Assembly: GCA_036742455.1 (NCBI GenBank)
Contig: DAINQU010000012.1
Location: forward strand, 27,898-91,897
Reading direction: 5' to 3'
Length of the DNA: 64,000 nt
Source of the DNA: CAIKZZ01 sp036742455
GTDB lineage: Bacteria > Pseudomonadota > Gammaproteobacteria > Steroidobacterales > Steroidobacteraceae
Positions 41,845 through 51,248 of this stretch are shown one piece after another. The notes under the pieces are model-generated. The model saw only the letters and a list, made by a program, of their open reading frames with translations, searched no databases and had not been told where the DNA came from. The position numbers and the translations under genes were made by a program. Within the stretch, counting starts at the first letter, position 1. Each line of letters starts with the position of its first letter.

Positions 41845-43762
41845 CCAGATCTTCCATCGGCGCGTCCGCCGGCGGTGCCAAGGGCTTTGGCGCGTTGTCG
41901 AATTTGCCCAACAAATAGGCATCAAAGATGCGCCGAGCGATCGGGGCCGCTGCCAAGCCTCCATGGCCGCCGTTTTCGACCAATACAGCGATCGCAATTT
42001 TGGGGTGATCTGCAGGGGCAAACGCGATAAACAGTGCGTGATCACGCAGTCGCTCGGCTAGGGAGGCCGCGTTGTACTTTTGGTTTTGGCCCAAGCTAAA
42101 GACCTGTGCGGTGCCGGTCTTGGCGGCCACTCGATACGGGACGCCGGCAAACGAACTTGATGCCGTTCCGCCGGGTCGTGCCACCATTTCCATACCTTCG
42201 ATGACCGTGTCCCAGAGTGCGGGATCCCGCAACTGAATTACAGGCTCTTCGATCGGCGGTAGCTTGCGGATCTCCTGCGTCGTGGCATCACGCACTGACG
42301 TGACGAGACGAGGGCGCCAATTACGGCCGCGCGCGGCCAAAATGGCTGCGGCGTGAGCCAGTTGTAATGGCGTTGCCGTTAGGTATCCCTGACCGATACC
42401 GACGATCACCGTTTCGCCGGGGTACCACTGCTGCTTGTACGTGGCCATCTTCCACGCGGTCGACGGCATTATTCCTGGCTTTTCGCCGCCCACATCGATG
42501 CCGCTCAATCGCCCAAACCCGAGCCCTGTCATGGCATCGTGCACCCGATCGATACCCAATACCTCGGCGAGCCCATAGAAATAGATATCGCAGGACGTTG
42601 CGATGGCGCGCTTCATATCGACCGGTCCGTGGCCGCTACGTTTCCAGTCGTGGTAAACGTGACTTGAGCCGGGTAGCGTAAAACCACCGGTACAGTTCCG
42701 GACGGCGTTCGGGTCTACAGCGCCGTATTCGAGTCCCGCGAGCGCCATCATCGGTTTGACGGTCGAACCGGGCGGATAGGTGCCACGCAACGCTCGATTG
42801 AAGAGCGGTCGATCAATATCGTCGCGCAGGGCCGCGTAGTCCGTGTTGGAAATGCCGCGCGTGAATTTGTTGGGATCAAACGTAGGGACGGAGGCGAGCG
42901 TCAGCACGTCACCGGTATTGGGGTCGATGGCGACGACGGCGCCCCGTTTCCCGGCCAGTCCTTCCTCTGCGATATGCTGGAGGCGCATATCGATGCCGAG
43001 AAAGATGTCGTTACCGGCCGTCGGTTTGCGGGTTTCTAAGTGAACCGGTGTTCCGCCTAATTTGTCGACTCGCCGACCCTGCGCATTAACGAGCACTTGT
43101 CGGTAGCCCGACAAGCCGTGCAGTTCTTGCTCATAAGCGCTCTCAAGGCCCGTCTTGCCGATTAAGGCAGAACCCGAATATTGGTCACGGTCTATCCGCT
43201 TGAGATCATCCTCCGAGATCGTAGCGACGTAACCGAGAGCGTGCACTGCTTGCCCGCCGAACGGGTACCAACGGGCGAGGCGGGTGCGGATTTCCACCCC
43301 CGGGAAATCGTGCTGTCGCACCGAGAACATCGCGATGTCGTTTTCAGAGAGCGACAGTCTGAGCGGAACTGCCTGAAAGCGTCGTCCAGTCTTGATCAGA
43401 CGCGTCAATCCGGGCACCGATTCCCGCTCGATCAGATGGAGATCGGCAAGCCGGCTCAGTGTGTCCGCCACATCCGGAACCTGCTCGGGGACGAGCTCGA
43501 GCTGATAGGCCGGGGTGTTCTCCGCTATCACCGTGCCTTGACTGTCGTAAATAAGTCCGCGGTCTGGCGGAAGTGGCTCTAAACGAACGCGGTTGCCCTG
43601 TGACAGATCCGCGAAATACGAGTGTTTGACGACTTGCAGGAAAAATAGGCGACTGATCACTAACAGCAGCAGGACTGCCGCCGCGATGCCCGCAAAGACG
43701 ATACGGCCGGCAAACAAACGCTGTTCGCCGTTGTGATCCTTAATCCGTGCGCTGCCGAACAT
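41831..43762 (-). CDS. mrdA: Penicillin-binding protein 2 (MrdA)
   Basis: Class B transpeptidase that crosslinks wall made by RodA during elongation. One N-terminal membrane helix (IVFAGIAAAVLLLLVISRLFF), a pedestal domain with RVRLEPLPPDRGLIYD, then the transpeptidase domain: PPGSTVKPMMAL (SxxK, about residue 330), SCDIYFY (SxD variant of SxN, as usual in PBP2) and AAKTGTAQV (KTG, about 545). 643 residues versus 633 in E. coli. Four bases after mreD and overlapping rodA. Confidence 0.96.
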   Translation of the reverse strand: MFGSARIKDHNGEQRLFAGRIVFAGIAAAVLLLLVISRLFFLQVVKHSYFADLSQGNRVRLEPLPPDRGLIYDSQGTVIAENTPAYQLELVPEQVPDVADTLSRLADLHLIERESVPGLTRLIKTGRRFQAVPLRLSLSENDIAMFSVRQHDFPGVEIRTRLARWYPFGGQAVHALGYVATISEDDLKRIDRDQYSGSALIGKTGLESAYEQELHGLSGYRQVLVNAQGRRVDKLGGTPVHLETRKPTAGNDIFLGIDMRLQHIAEEGLAGKRGAVVAIDPNTGDVLTLASVPTFDPNKFTRGISNTDYAALRDDIDRPLFNRALRGTYPPGSTVKPMMALAGLEYGAVDPNAVRNCTGGFTLPGSSHVYHDWKRSGHGPVDMKRAIATSCDIYFYGLAEVLGIDRVHDAMTGLGFGRLSGIDVGGEKPGIMPSTAWKMATYKQQWYPGETVIVGIGQGYLTATPLQLAHAAAILAARGRNWRPRLVTSVRDATTQEIRKLPPIEEPVIQLRDPALWDTVIEGMEMVARPGGTASSSFAGVPYRVAAKTGTAQVFSLGQNQKYNAASLAERLRDHALFIAFAPADHPKIAIAVLVENGGHGGLAAAPIARRIFDAYLLGKFDNAPKPLAPPADAPMEDLDEVH

Positions 43763-43766
43763 GGAC

Positions 43767-44246
43767 TCAGTGACGCCGGATCAGTCGACCGAACAGACCC
43801 GTCACCAGCGGCCAGCAGAGTGCTCCTCCGAGTCCGGGCAGGAGCCGTAACCAATCGTTCGCCGGATGACCGCTGACACCGTCGATCCAGAAAATCAGAA
43901 ACTGGTAGATCCAAAGTAGGATCAAGACGACGAGCGACTGATGAACGAGGGGAAACATTCGCATTCGCAAATGAAAATGATGAACGAGATAAGCCACCAA
44001 GACGAATGCCAATGCGTGTTCGCCGAGCAGCACGCCGGTAAACGCGTCAAGCAGCAGCCCCCAGCAAAACGCGTACAGTAAGCCCGTGCTCCGCGGACTC
44101 ATGAGCGCAAACCATATGACGACCAGTAAGAGAAAATCCGGCCGAATTAATGCGATCAGGTGCGGTAGCGGTAACGCTCCAAGGAGCAACGCTATGAGGG
44201 CGCTCACATACGCGGGTACACGGTGGGTAGCGTACGCGTCAATCAT
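43767..44246 (-). CDS. mreD: Rod-shape-determining protein MreD
   Basis: 159-residue inner-membrane protein with five or six predicted helices, part of the Mre-Rod complex. ALPLPHLIALIRPDFLLLVVIWF, GLLYAFCWGLLLDAFTGVLLGEHAL and the polar-then-hydrophobic C-terminus match MreD. The start overlaps the mreC stop by 4 bases. Assignment rests on length, topology and position between mreC and mrdA. Confidence 0.93.
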   Translation of the reverse strand: MIDAYATHRVPAYVSALIALLLGALPLPHLIALIRPDFLLLVVIWFALMSPRSTGLLYAFCWGLLLDAFTGVLLGEHALAFVLVAYLVHHFHLRMRMFPLVHQSLVVLILLWIYQFLIFWIDGVSGHPANDWLRLLPGLGGALCWPLVTGLFGRLIRRH

Positions 44247-45145
44247 GACTTGGCCTTGCCCGGACGCGTGTTTGTTGGAGCTTCGGGAGGTGGGGCGGTG
44301 ACGCGCGGCCGATACCAGACCAGCATGACCTCGCGATCTCGGTCGAGCGATGCGCCGGGGGTTGCTCGTACTTGAACCAGCGGTTGGCTCGGGTCGCGAT
44401 TGACCTCCGTCACGGTCGCCACCGGCAAATCCGGCGGGTACACGCCGCCGAGACCGGACGTGACGAGCTTGTCACCTGGTTGTACGTCTGTGTTGCGGGG
44501 CAAATAAGGCAGTGCCAACCGATCCGGATTGCCAGTTCCCACGGCGATGGTGCGCAGACCTGTGCGCTCGATCAGAACAGGGATGGCGTGATTGGGGTCT
44601 GACAGCAGGATGACTTCGGTCGTTGAACTGTTGACCCGCGTTGTTTGACCGAAGACGCCTTTGGCATCCATGACCGGCTGAGCGGAGACAATGCCATCGT
44701 CCGAGCCGCGATCGATCAGAACGCGCTGACGGATCGTATCCAGATCCACTTGCAGCACACGCGCCGTCACCGTCCGCGTCGCATCACGCGGAGACAGATC
44801 GAGCAGATGCTGCAGCCGCTCATTTTCCATTTCGACGGCGTGTAAACGAGCGAGCGTCAGCGCATCTTCCCGAACGCGCGCCTCGAGCGCGCTGACCTGC
44901 GCATGCAACGAATCGCGAGTGGTGAAGAAGGCGTAAACACCGCTGCTTAACGCGAACGGCGACTCAACGATACGGTGCAACGGGGCGACGATGGAGGCGA
45001 GGGTTCGGCGCAAGACGTTGGCGCTGCCATGGCGGGCGTCCAACACCATAATGCCGACCGCCAGGGCCATGAGCGCAATAGCGCGCCACGCGAGTGACGA
45101 GACTCGCGTGGGTGCAAAGCGGGCACCGCCGTTCCTCAGTGCCAC
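44243..45145 (-). CDS. mreC: Rod-shape-determining protein MreC
   Basis: Periplasmic scaffold linking MreB to PBP2. One N-terminal membrane helix (AIALMALAVGIMVLD), a coiled-coil (LHAQVSALEARVREDALTLARLHAVEMENERLQHLL region) and a C-terminal beta-rich domain (VLIDRGSDDGI, GVFGQTTRVNSSTTEVILL, GDKLVTSGLGGVYPPDLPV). I use a GTG at 45145 (300 residues) with GGGAG about ten bases upstream, 25 bases after the mreB stop; the frame extends further upstream into mreB without homology. The C-terminus is a short pro/ala-rich tail. Confidence 0.93.
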   Translation of the reverse strand: MALRNGGARFAPTRVSSLAWRAIALMALAVGIMVLDARHGSANVLRRTLASIVAPLHRIVESPFALSSGVYAFFTTRDSLHAQVSALEARVREDALTLARLHAVEMENERLQHLLDLSPRDATRTVTARVLQVDLDTIRQRVLIDRGSDDGIVSAQPVMDAKGVFGQTTRVNSSTTEVILLSDPNHAIPVLIERTGLRTIAVGTGNPDRLALPYLPRNTDVQPGDKLVTSGLGGVYPPDLPVATVTEVNRDPSQPLVQVRATPGASLDRDREVMLVWYRPRVTAPPPEAPTNTRPGKAKS

Positions 45146-45170
45146 CAAAGGATGTGCTCCCGGTGAGCGA

Positions 45171-46211
45171 TCAGAGCAGCCCGAAGGCGCCCGGGTGTTC
45201 TTCAGACAACTCGAGGATTCGACCACCGCCACGAGCGACGCAGGTGAGCGGGTCTTCCGCGATGAGGACCGGAAGGCCCGTTTCCTCCATCAGCAGCTTG
45301 TCGATATCCTTCAGCAGCGCGCCGCCACCGGTCAGCACGATGCCGCGCTCCGCCACGTCCGAGCCCAGCTCGGGAGGCGTTTGCTCCAACGCTTGTTTTA
45401 CGGCGCTGACGATTCCTTGCAGCGGCTCTTGCAGCGCTTCAAGGATCTCGTTCGAATTCAGCGTGAAGCTACGCGGCACGCCTTCCGACAGATTGCGTCC
45501 CTTCACCGACATTTCGCGGACGGTTTGACCTGGGTAGGCAGAGCCGATCTCGATTTTAATGCGCTCGGCAGTCTGCTCACCAATCAAGATGCCGTAGTTG
45601 CGACGAACATAGTTGACGATGGCATCGTCAAACCGATCGCCTCCGATACGGGCGGAGGCGGCATACACGATGCCGTTCAGCGAAATAACCGCAACTTCGG
45701 AGGTGCCGCCTCCAATGTCCAATACCATCGATCCACGTGGCTCGTGCACGGGCAGGCCCGCGCCGACTGCCGCAGCCATCGGCTCGTCGATGAGATAGAC
45801 ACTGCGTGCACCGGCGCCTTCGGCCGATTCTTTGATCGCGCGCCGTTCGACCTGCGTTGACCCGTACGGCACGCAAATCAGAACGCGCGGACTCGGACGC
45901 AGGAATCGGTTGCCATGCACTTTGTTGATGAAGTACTGCAGCATGCGTTCGGTATAGGTGAAGTCGGCGATCACACCGTCCTTCATCGGGCGCACGGCAG
46001 TGATGTGGCCCGGCGTGCGGCCGAGCATATTCTTGGCTTCTGCGCCGACCGCAACGATGGTCTTACCGCCACGCGACGGTTCGTCACGCACGGCGACGAC
46101 AGACGGCTCATTGAGGACCATCCCCTTGCCGCGCACGTAAATCAACGTGTTCGCAGTGCCAAGGTCGATGGAAACGTCGTTGGAAAAGTAGCCGCGTAGG
46201 CTCTTAAACAT
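45171..46211 (-). CDS. mreB: Rod-shape-determining actin homologue MreB
   Basis: Membrane-bound actin-like filament that orients cell elongation. MFKSLRGYFSNDVSIDLGTANTL opens with the membrane-binding region and phosphate-1 motif; DIGGGTSEVAVISL is phosphate-2 and GIVLTGGGALLKDID the adenosine motif. I start at the ATG at 46211 (346 residues versus 347 in E. coli); an in-frame GTG/TTG extension to 46274 adds residues not seen in the family. First gene of the long elongasome run, divergent from gatC across 160 bases. A plausible promoter is TTGTGG-18-TAGATT at about 46318-46289 on the minus strand. Confidence 0.97.
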   Translation of the reverse strand: MFKSLRGYFSNDVSIDLGTANTLIYVRGKGMVLNEPSVVAVRDEPSRGGKTIVAVGAEAKNMLGRTPGHITAVRPMKDGVIADFTYTERMLQYFINKVHGNRFLRPSPRVLICVPYGSTQVERRAIKESAEGAGARSVYLIDEPMAAAVGAGLPVHEPRGSMVLDIGGGTSEVAVISLNGIVYAASARIGGDRFDDAIVNYVRRNYGILIGEQTAERIKIEIGSAYPGQTVREMSVKGRNLSEGVPRSFTLNSNEILEALQEPLQGIVSAVKQALEQTPPELGSDVAERGIVLTGGGALLKDIDKLLMEETGLPVLIAEDPLTCVARGGGRILELSEEHPGAFGLL

Positions 46212-46371
46212 GGGAACTCGATCGGTTGATTGCAGCTGAGGGGGAGCGGCGGACCGCGTCACGGACGGGTCCACCAGTAATAGGTACGCTAATCTATCAA
46301 AGAGACGGGACTTTCCACAAGGCGACGTGTATGATTGTTAAGGCTTTTTCACTGGTTTCAGTACCCAAATC

Positions 46372-46662
46372 ATGAGCCTTACACGTACTCAAGTCGAGCG
46401 CATGGCCCATCTGGCGCGTCTCGACATCACCGAAGCGGAGCTGCCGGTCTACGTCGACAGCCTGTCCAAGATACTGTCTTTCGTCGAACAATTGTCGGCC
46501 GTCGATACCCAATCCGTGGAGCCCATGGCCCATCCCTTAGAGGGCGAGTCGCAGCGCCTACGGGCCGATGACGTCTCCGAGACGGATCGCCACGAAAAGT
46601 ATCAATTGAACGCTCCGTCCGTGAGCGGCGACCTTTATATCGTTCCAAGGGTGATTGAGTGA
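46372..46662 (+). CDS. gatC: Asp-tRNA(Asn)/Glu-tRNA(Gln) amidotransferase subunit GatC
   Basis: 96-residue helical belt subunit that stabilises GatA-GatB. VERMAHLARLDITEAEL is the typical N-terminal helix and LRADDV then NAPSVSGDLYIVPRVIE the C-terminal strap. Its stop overlaps the GTG start of gatA by 4 bases. A TATGAT hexamer lies about 37 bases upstream (46330-46335), a possible -10. Confidence 0.94.
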   Translation: MSLTRTQVERMAHLARLDITEAELPVYVDSLSKILSFVEQLSAVDTQSVEPMAHPLEGESQRLRADDVSETDRHEKYQLNAPSVSGDLYIVPRVIE

Positions 46663-48119
46663 GCCTGCATACCCTGTCTATCGCCGAGCTGTCGGCCGGC
46701 CTCGCGAGGAAGGATTACTCTGCCGTTGAGTTGGCTCAGCATTTCCTCGATCGTATTTCTTCGTCCAATCCAGCCCTGAATGCCTACATCACTGTGACGG
46801 CGGAGCGTGCGCTCGCCGACGCCCGAGCCGCCGACGCGGCGCTCGCGGCCGGCACGGCGGGGCGACTCACTGGCATTCCGGTCGCCCAGAAGGACATTTT
46901 CTGCACGGACGGTATTCGGACGACCTGCGGTTCCCGAATGCTGGATAATTTCATCTCTCCGTACGACGCGACCGTCGTCGAGCGCCTCAGCTCGGCCGGT
47001 ACTGTTTTGCTGGGCAAAACGAACATGGACGAATTTGCCATGGGATCGTCCAACGAAACCAGTTGGTACGGGCCGGTGCGCAACCCCTGGGATCTGTCCA
47101 AGGTGCCGGGAGGCTCGTCGGGCGGCAGTGCGGCGGTTGTGGCGGCGCGTCTGGCGCCGGTGGCGACCGGGACGGATACGGGCGGTTCTATCCGACAGCC
47201 TGCCGCGCTCGTTGGGATTTCCGGTATCAAGCCGACATACGGGCGGGTGTCTCGTTACGGCATGATCGCTTTCGCGTCCAGTCTCGACCAGGCCGGCATC
47301 ATGGCCCCCTCGGCCGAAGATTGTGCCTTGTTCCTACAGGCTATTGCCGGGTTCGATCCGAGGGATTCCACCTCCGTGGATCGGCCCGTGCCGGATTACG
47401 CGGCGGAGTTGTCGACGCCGGTAAAAGGTCTGCGCATCGGCATTCTCAAGGAATTCTTCGAGCGGGGTCTGGATGGTGTTACCGGCGCACTGGTGAACGC
47501 AGCGCTGGAGCAGTATCGTGCACTGGGCGCCGAACTCGTCGAGGTCAGCTGCCCGAACTTGCCTCTGTCGGTGCCGACGTACTACGTGGTTGCTCCGGCC
47601 GAATGCTCGTCGAATCTCTCGCGCTTCGACGGTGTGCGCTTTGGCCATCGTTGCGAGAATCCGCGCGACCTTATTGATCTCTACAAGCGATCGCGTGGCG
47701 AAGGCTTCGGGGCTGAGGTGAAGCGCCGGATCATGACCGGGACCTACGTGCTGTCCGCCGGCTACTACGATGCTTACTATCTGAAGGCGCAAAAGATCCG
47801 CAGCTTGATCACGGCGGATTTTAAGGCGGCCTTCGAAAAAGTAGACCTGCTCATCGGCCCGACGTCGCCGACGCCTGCCTTTGGTCTGGGCGCGAAGGTC
47901 GATGATCCTATCACCATGTATTTAAACGATATTTATACAATCGGCGCGAACTTGGCCGGTTTGCCGGCCATGTCGATCCCCTGTGGCTTTGATGGCCATC
48001 TGCCTGTCGGCGTCCAGCTGATTGGACCGCATTTCGGCGAGAGCCGCATGCTGTCTGCGGCACATGCCTATCAGAGTGTCACCGACTTCCACCGCCGGAT
48101 GCCGGCGGCCTACGTCTGA
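46659..48119 (+). CDS. gatA: Asp-tRNA(Asn)/Glu-tRNA(Gln) amidotransferase subunit GatA
   Basis: Amidase subunit that releases ammonia from glutamine. The Ser-cisSer-Lys triad is visible: the lysine in PVAQKDIFCTDG (about residue 75), the serine-rich VPGGSSGGSAAVVAARLAP and TDTGGSIRQPAAL with the nucleophile (about residue 175). 486 residues with a GTG start. Makes ammonia for GatB to amidate misacylated tRNAs. Confidence 0.97.
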   Translation: MSLHTLSIAELSAGLARKDYSAVELAQHFLDRISSSNPALNAYITVTAERALADARAADAALAAGTAGRLTGIPVAQKDIFCTDGIRTTCGSRMLDNFISPYDATVVERLSSAGTVLLGKTNMDEFAMGSSNETSWYGPVRNPWDLSKVPGGSSGGSAAVVAARLAPVATGTDTGGSIRQPAALVGISGIKPTYGRVSRYGMIAFASSLDQAGIMAPSAEDCALFLQAIAGFDPRDSTSVDRPVPDYAAELSTPVKGLRIGILKEFFERGLDGVTGALVNAALEQYRALGAELVEVSCPNLPLSVPTYYVVAPAECSSNLSRFDGVRFGHRCENPRDLIDLYKRSRGEGFGAEVKRRIMTGTYVLSAGYYDAYYLKAQKIRSLITADFKAAFEKVDLLIGPTSPTPAFGLGAKVDDPITMYLNDIYTIGANLAGLPAMSIPCGFDGHLPVGVQLIGPHFGESRMLSAAHAYQSVTDFHRRMPAAYV

Positions 48120-48129
48120 GGGGAACGCC

Positions 48130-49593
48130 ATGAACCAGCAGTCTGCTACTGCCGGCTGGGAGGTCGTGATTGGCCTCGAGATCCACGCCCAGCTTGCCAC
48201 ACGCTCGAAAATTTTCTCCGGTTCAGCCACCGCTTACGGGGCGGCACCGAACAGCCAGGCCAACCTGGTCGATCTGGGCTACCCCGGTGTGCTGCCGGTA
48301 TTGAATCGGGAAGCGGTTCGCATGGCGGTGAAGTTCGGTCTTGCGACCGGCTCGACCGTTGCCCGCCGCTCGGTGTTTGCGCGCAAGAACTATTTTTATC
48401 CAGACCTTCCAAAGGGTTACCAAATCAGCCAATACGAGTTGCCGATCGTGGCAACCGGTACGCTCGACATCCTTCTGGAAGACGGTTCGACCAAGACCAT
48501 TGGCATTACCCGCGCCCACCTTGAGGAAGACGCCGGTAAGTCGACCCACGAGGGGCTCGGTGCGGCCAGTGGCATTGATCTCAATCGCGCCGGAACGCCG
48601 TTGCTCGAGATTGTCTCGGAGCCTGATTTACGCAGCGCGAAAGAAGCGGTCGCGTACCTCAAGAAAGTGCACACCTTGGTGCGCTATCTCGAGATTTGCG
48701 ACGGCAACATGCAGGAAGGCAGTTTCCGGTGTGACGCAAACGTGTCTGTGCGACGTTTCGGAGCCGAGAAATTTGGTACGCGGTGCGAGATAAAGAACGT
48801 TAATTCGTTCCGCTACGTTGAAAAGGCGATTAACTACGAAGTGGCTCGCCAGATTGACGTCATCGAGGGCGGTGGAACCATCGTCCAAGAGACGCGTCTC
48901 TACGACGCTGCCAAGGACGAGACGCGCTCGATGCGGTCTAAGGAAGAAGCGAACGACTACCGCTACTTCCCGGATCCGGATCTCCTGCCCGTTGAATTGG
49001 GTCAGGACTTTATCGACGCGGTGCGGGCGACGCTCCCCGAGTTGCCGGATGAGAAGGCGAATCGCTTCTGCGCGGACTACGGGTTGTCACGCTACGACGC
49101 GTTGGTTCTGACCGCCAGTCGCGAATTGGCCGATTACTACGAGGCCGTGGTTCGGGCGTCCGGCGGCGCTCCGGCGGCAAAGTTGGCCGCAAACTGGGTC
49201 ATGGGCGATTTTTCAGGGGCGTTGAATCGCGACGGCGTGGATGTCGCGGATGCTCGCGTCCCCGCCGATGCGCTCGCCGGTCTCCTGGCTCGTATTCAGG
49301 ACGATACGATATCGGGCAAGATTGCCAAGGAAGTTTTTGAGGCAATGTGGGCAGACGGTGCCTCCGCCGATGCCGTCATCGAAGCGAAAGGTCTCAAACA
49401 GATTACCGATACGGGCGCCATTGAAGCCGCTATTCGGGCGGTGATGGAAGCCAATCCGAAGCAATTGGAAGAATATCGCTCGGGTAAGGATCGCCTGTTT
49501 GGCTTCTTCGTGGGTCAGGCCATGAAGGCCACCCAAGGGAAGGCGAACCCTGCGCAGTTGAACGATCTGCTGAAGCGCCTGCTGGCGCCGTAA
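48130..49593 (+). CDS. gatB: Asp-tRNA(Asn)/Glu-tRNA(Gln) amidotransferase subunit GatB
   Basis: Kinase/transamidase subunit that activates the misacylated tRNA with ATP and adds ammonia. WEVVIGLEIHAQLATRSKIFSG is the N-terminus, followed by YFYPDLPKGYQISQYE, HLEEDAGKSTHEG, the RCDANVSVR and KNVNSFRYVEKAINYE blocks, RYFPDPDLLPV, and a C-terminal YqeY-like tail. I use the ATG at 48130 (487 residues), 10 bases after gatA; the open frame upstream lies inside gatA. The window also encodes tRNA-Gln(TTG), one possible substrate; whether glnS or asnS exist elsewhere is unknown. Confidence 0.97.
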   Translation: MNQQSATAGWEVVIGLEIHAQLATRSKIFSGSATAYGAAPNSQANLVDLGYPGVLPVLNREAVRMAVKFGLATGSTVARRSVFARKNYFYPDLPKGYQISQYELPIVATGTLDILLEDGSTKTIGITRAHLEEDAGKSTHEGLGAASGIDLNRAGTPLLEIVSEPDLRSAKEAVAYLKKVHTLVRYLEICDGNMQEGSFRCDANVSVRRFGAEKFGTRCEIKNVNSFRYVEKAINYEVARQIDVIEGGGTIVQETRLYDAAKDETRSMRSKEEANDYRYFPDPDLLPVELGQDFIDAVRATLPELPDEKANRFCADYGLSRYDALVLTASRELADYYEAVVRASGGAPAAKLAANWVMGDFSGALNRDGVDVADARVPADALAGLLARIQDDTISGKIAKEVFEAMWADGASADAVIEAKGLKQITDTGAIEAAIRAVMEANPKQLEEYRSGKDRLFGFFVGQAMKATQGKANPAQLNDLLKRLLAP

Positions 49594-49603
49594 GGATTAG
49601 GCT

Positions 49604-50518
49604 GTGGACGGTGGCGACACGCTCAAGCGTTTCTTGTTTGAGCACTTCCCGGTAAGAGGTCACTTCGTCCGACTGGACGCGTCGTGGCGCGCACTGATCG
49701 AGCATCAGGCTTATCCGGACGTCGTGCGCAATGCGCTCGGTGAAACGGCGGCGGCGACGCTGTTGCTGGCAGCCACGGTGAAATTTGATGGCCGCTTGAC
49801 GCTGCAGATGCAGGGGCCCGGTCCCATGCATCTGTTGGTGGTGCAGGCCCAGCCCGGTTATTCCTTGCGGGGCGTGGCGCGTTGGAAGGGTGACGTCCCG
49901 CCGTTGGGCGCGAATTTGCCCGATCTAGTCGGTGATGGCCAAATCGTCGTGACGGTCGAGAACGATGACCGTTCGTCGCGCTATCAAGGTGTCGTGCCGA
50001 TCGAATCGACCCAACTGGCGGAGACATTCGAAAGCTATTTCGAACGGTCGGAGCAGTTGCCCACACGCCTTTGGCTGGTGGCGAACGAGGCCTGTGCGGC
50101 CGGGTTACTCTTACAGCGACTGCCGACGGGAGCGAGTGCGTCGAGCGAAACATCGGACGTGGCCGTCGCCGAAGCCGATGAGGATTGGAATCGCGTGCTG
50201 CATCTTGCCGGTACGCTAACGGCGGAGGAACTCGCGGGCTTGCCGGCCGACGAGCTATTGCGTCGGTTGTTCCACGAGGAAGATGTGCGAGTCTTCGAGC
50301 CGTCGCCCGTCTCGTTTCGCTGCGCGTGCTCGCGTGAACGCGTTGAGGGCATTCTTCGATCCATCGGTGAGGCGGAGGCCCGCGACGTGCTCAAAGAGCA
50401 GGGCGTCGTCGAAGTGAAGTGCGAATTCTGCAATCGCGCGTGGCGGTATGACGCCGTTGATCTCGGTGTGGTCTTCAGCGAGACGAACGGTGTAGGCTCG
50501 ACCCGGGCTTTGCAGTAA
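49604..50518 (+). CDS. hslO: Redox-regulated chaperone Hsp33
   Basis: Holdase activated by oxidative unfolding. N-terminal substrate domain (FLFEHFPVRGHFVRLDASW, GPGPMHLLVVQAQPG, YFERSEQLPTRLWL) and a C-terminal zinc switch with CACSRERVEGIL and CEFCNRAW, i.e. CxC and CxxC about 30 residues apart. 304 residues from a GTG 10 bases after gatB, so likely in the gat transcript. The last 44 bases overlap the convergent mtgA gene. Confidence 0.94.
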   Translation: MDGGDTLKRFLFEHFPVRGHFVRLDASWRALIEHQAYPDVVRNALGETAAATLLLAATVKFDGRLTLQMQGPGPMHLLVVQAQPGYSLRGVARWKGDVPPLGANLPDLVGDGQIVVTVENDDRSSRYQGVVPIESTQLAETFESYFERSEQLPTRLWLVANEACAAGLLLQRLPTGASASSETSDVAVAEADEDWNRVLHLAGTLTAEELAGLPADELLRRLFHEEDVRVFEPSPVSFRCACSRERVEGILRSIGEAEARDVLKEQGVVEVKCEFCNRAWRYDAVDLGVVFSETNGVGSTRALQ

Positions 50519-51236
50519 CGGCTTTTTCCGGTTCCGGCTGTTCGAATTTCTTCAAATAAGTCGTTCCGCCGAGGGTCGACTCTAAGCCGAGTATGGTGTC
50601 GACGCGCCGCTGTACGTAAGCGCTCGGTCGATCAGCCTTCAGATGTTTTGGACTTGGCAGTACAGCCGCGAGCAGTGCTCCTTCCGCCGGCGTGATCTGC
50701 GCTGGGGTGTGATGGAAAAAACGGGGTGCCGCCGCGCCCACGCCGTAAACGCCCGGGCCAAATTCCGCTACGTTCAAGTACATTTCGAGAATCCGCTGTT
50801 TCGGCCACAGCGCCTCAATCAACACGGTCAAATACGCTTCGATGCCTTTGCGGATGAAGCTTTGGCCTGGCCAAAGAAATAAGTTTTTGGCCACCTGCTG
50901 TGAAATGGTGCTGGCGCCGCGCACGCGGCGACCGCTCTCGCGCTCTTCGATCGCGTGGTCAATCTGCTCTAAATCAAATCCGTGATGAATCGGGAATTTT
51001 TGATCTTCGGAGGTGATGACCGCTATTTTCACCTGCGGTGAGATTGCGCTATACGACGTCCAGACGTGCTCGGCATGCCAGGCCCAGTCGCCTTGGCTCC
51101 ACGCCGTGACATAGGCGTGGACGATAAAAGCGGTTGTGAGAGGCGGGATAAAGCGCAATACCAATACGGATAAAACGGTGAGCGCAAAGAATGCGCTCAC
51201 CGCTCCGATGAGACATCGCTTCAGATGCCGCCACAC
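50475..51236 (-). CDS. mtgA: Monofunctional peptidoglycan glycosyltransferase MtgA
   Basis: Polymerises lipid II into glycan strands. One N-terminal membrane helix, then a GT51 domain: ITSEDQKFPIHHGFDLEQI with the catalytic glutamate (about residue 84), RGASTISQQVAKNLFLWPGQS, KQRILEMYLNVAEFGPGVYGVGAAA and the second glutamate region. 253 residues, with no transpeptidase domain. The 3' end overlaps hslO by 44 bases. Confidence 0.95.
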   Translation of the reverse strand: MWRHLKRCLIGAVSAFFALTVLSVLVLRFIPPLTTAFIVHAYVTAWSQGDWAWHAEHVWTSYSAISPQVKIAVITSEDQKFPIHHGFDLEQIDHAIEERESGRRVRGASTISQQVAKNLFLWPGQSFIRKGIEAYLTVLIEALWPKQRILEMYLNVAEFGPGVYGVGAAAPRFFHHTPAQITPAEGALLAAVLPSPKHLKADRPSAYVQRRVDTILGLESTLGGTTYLKKFEQPEPEKAVTAKPGSSLHRSSR

Positions 51237-51248
51237 GGCGGATCTGCC

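Noticed and set aside
41845..42045. N-terminal extension of rodA
   Set aside because: It lies wholly within the mrdA coding region in another frame and lacks membrane character; RodA homology begins near residue 15 after the ATG at 41844.
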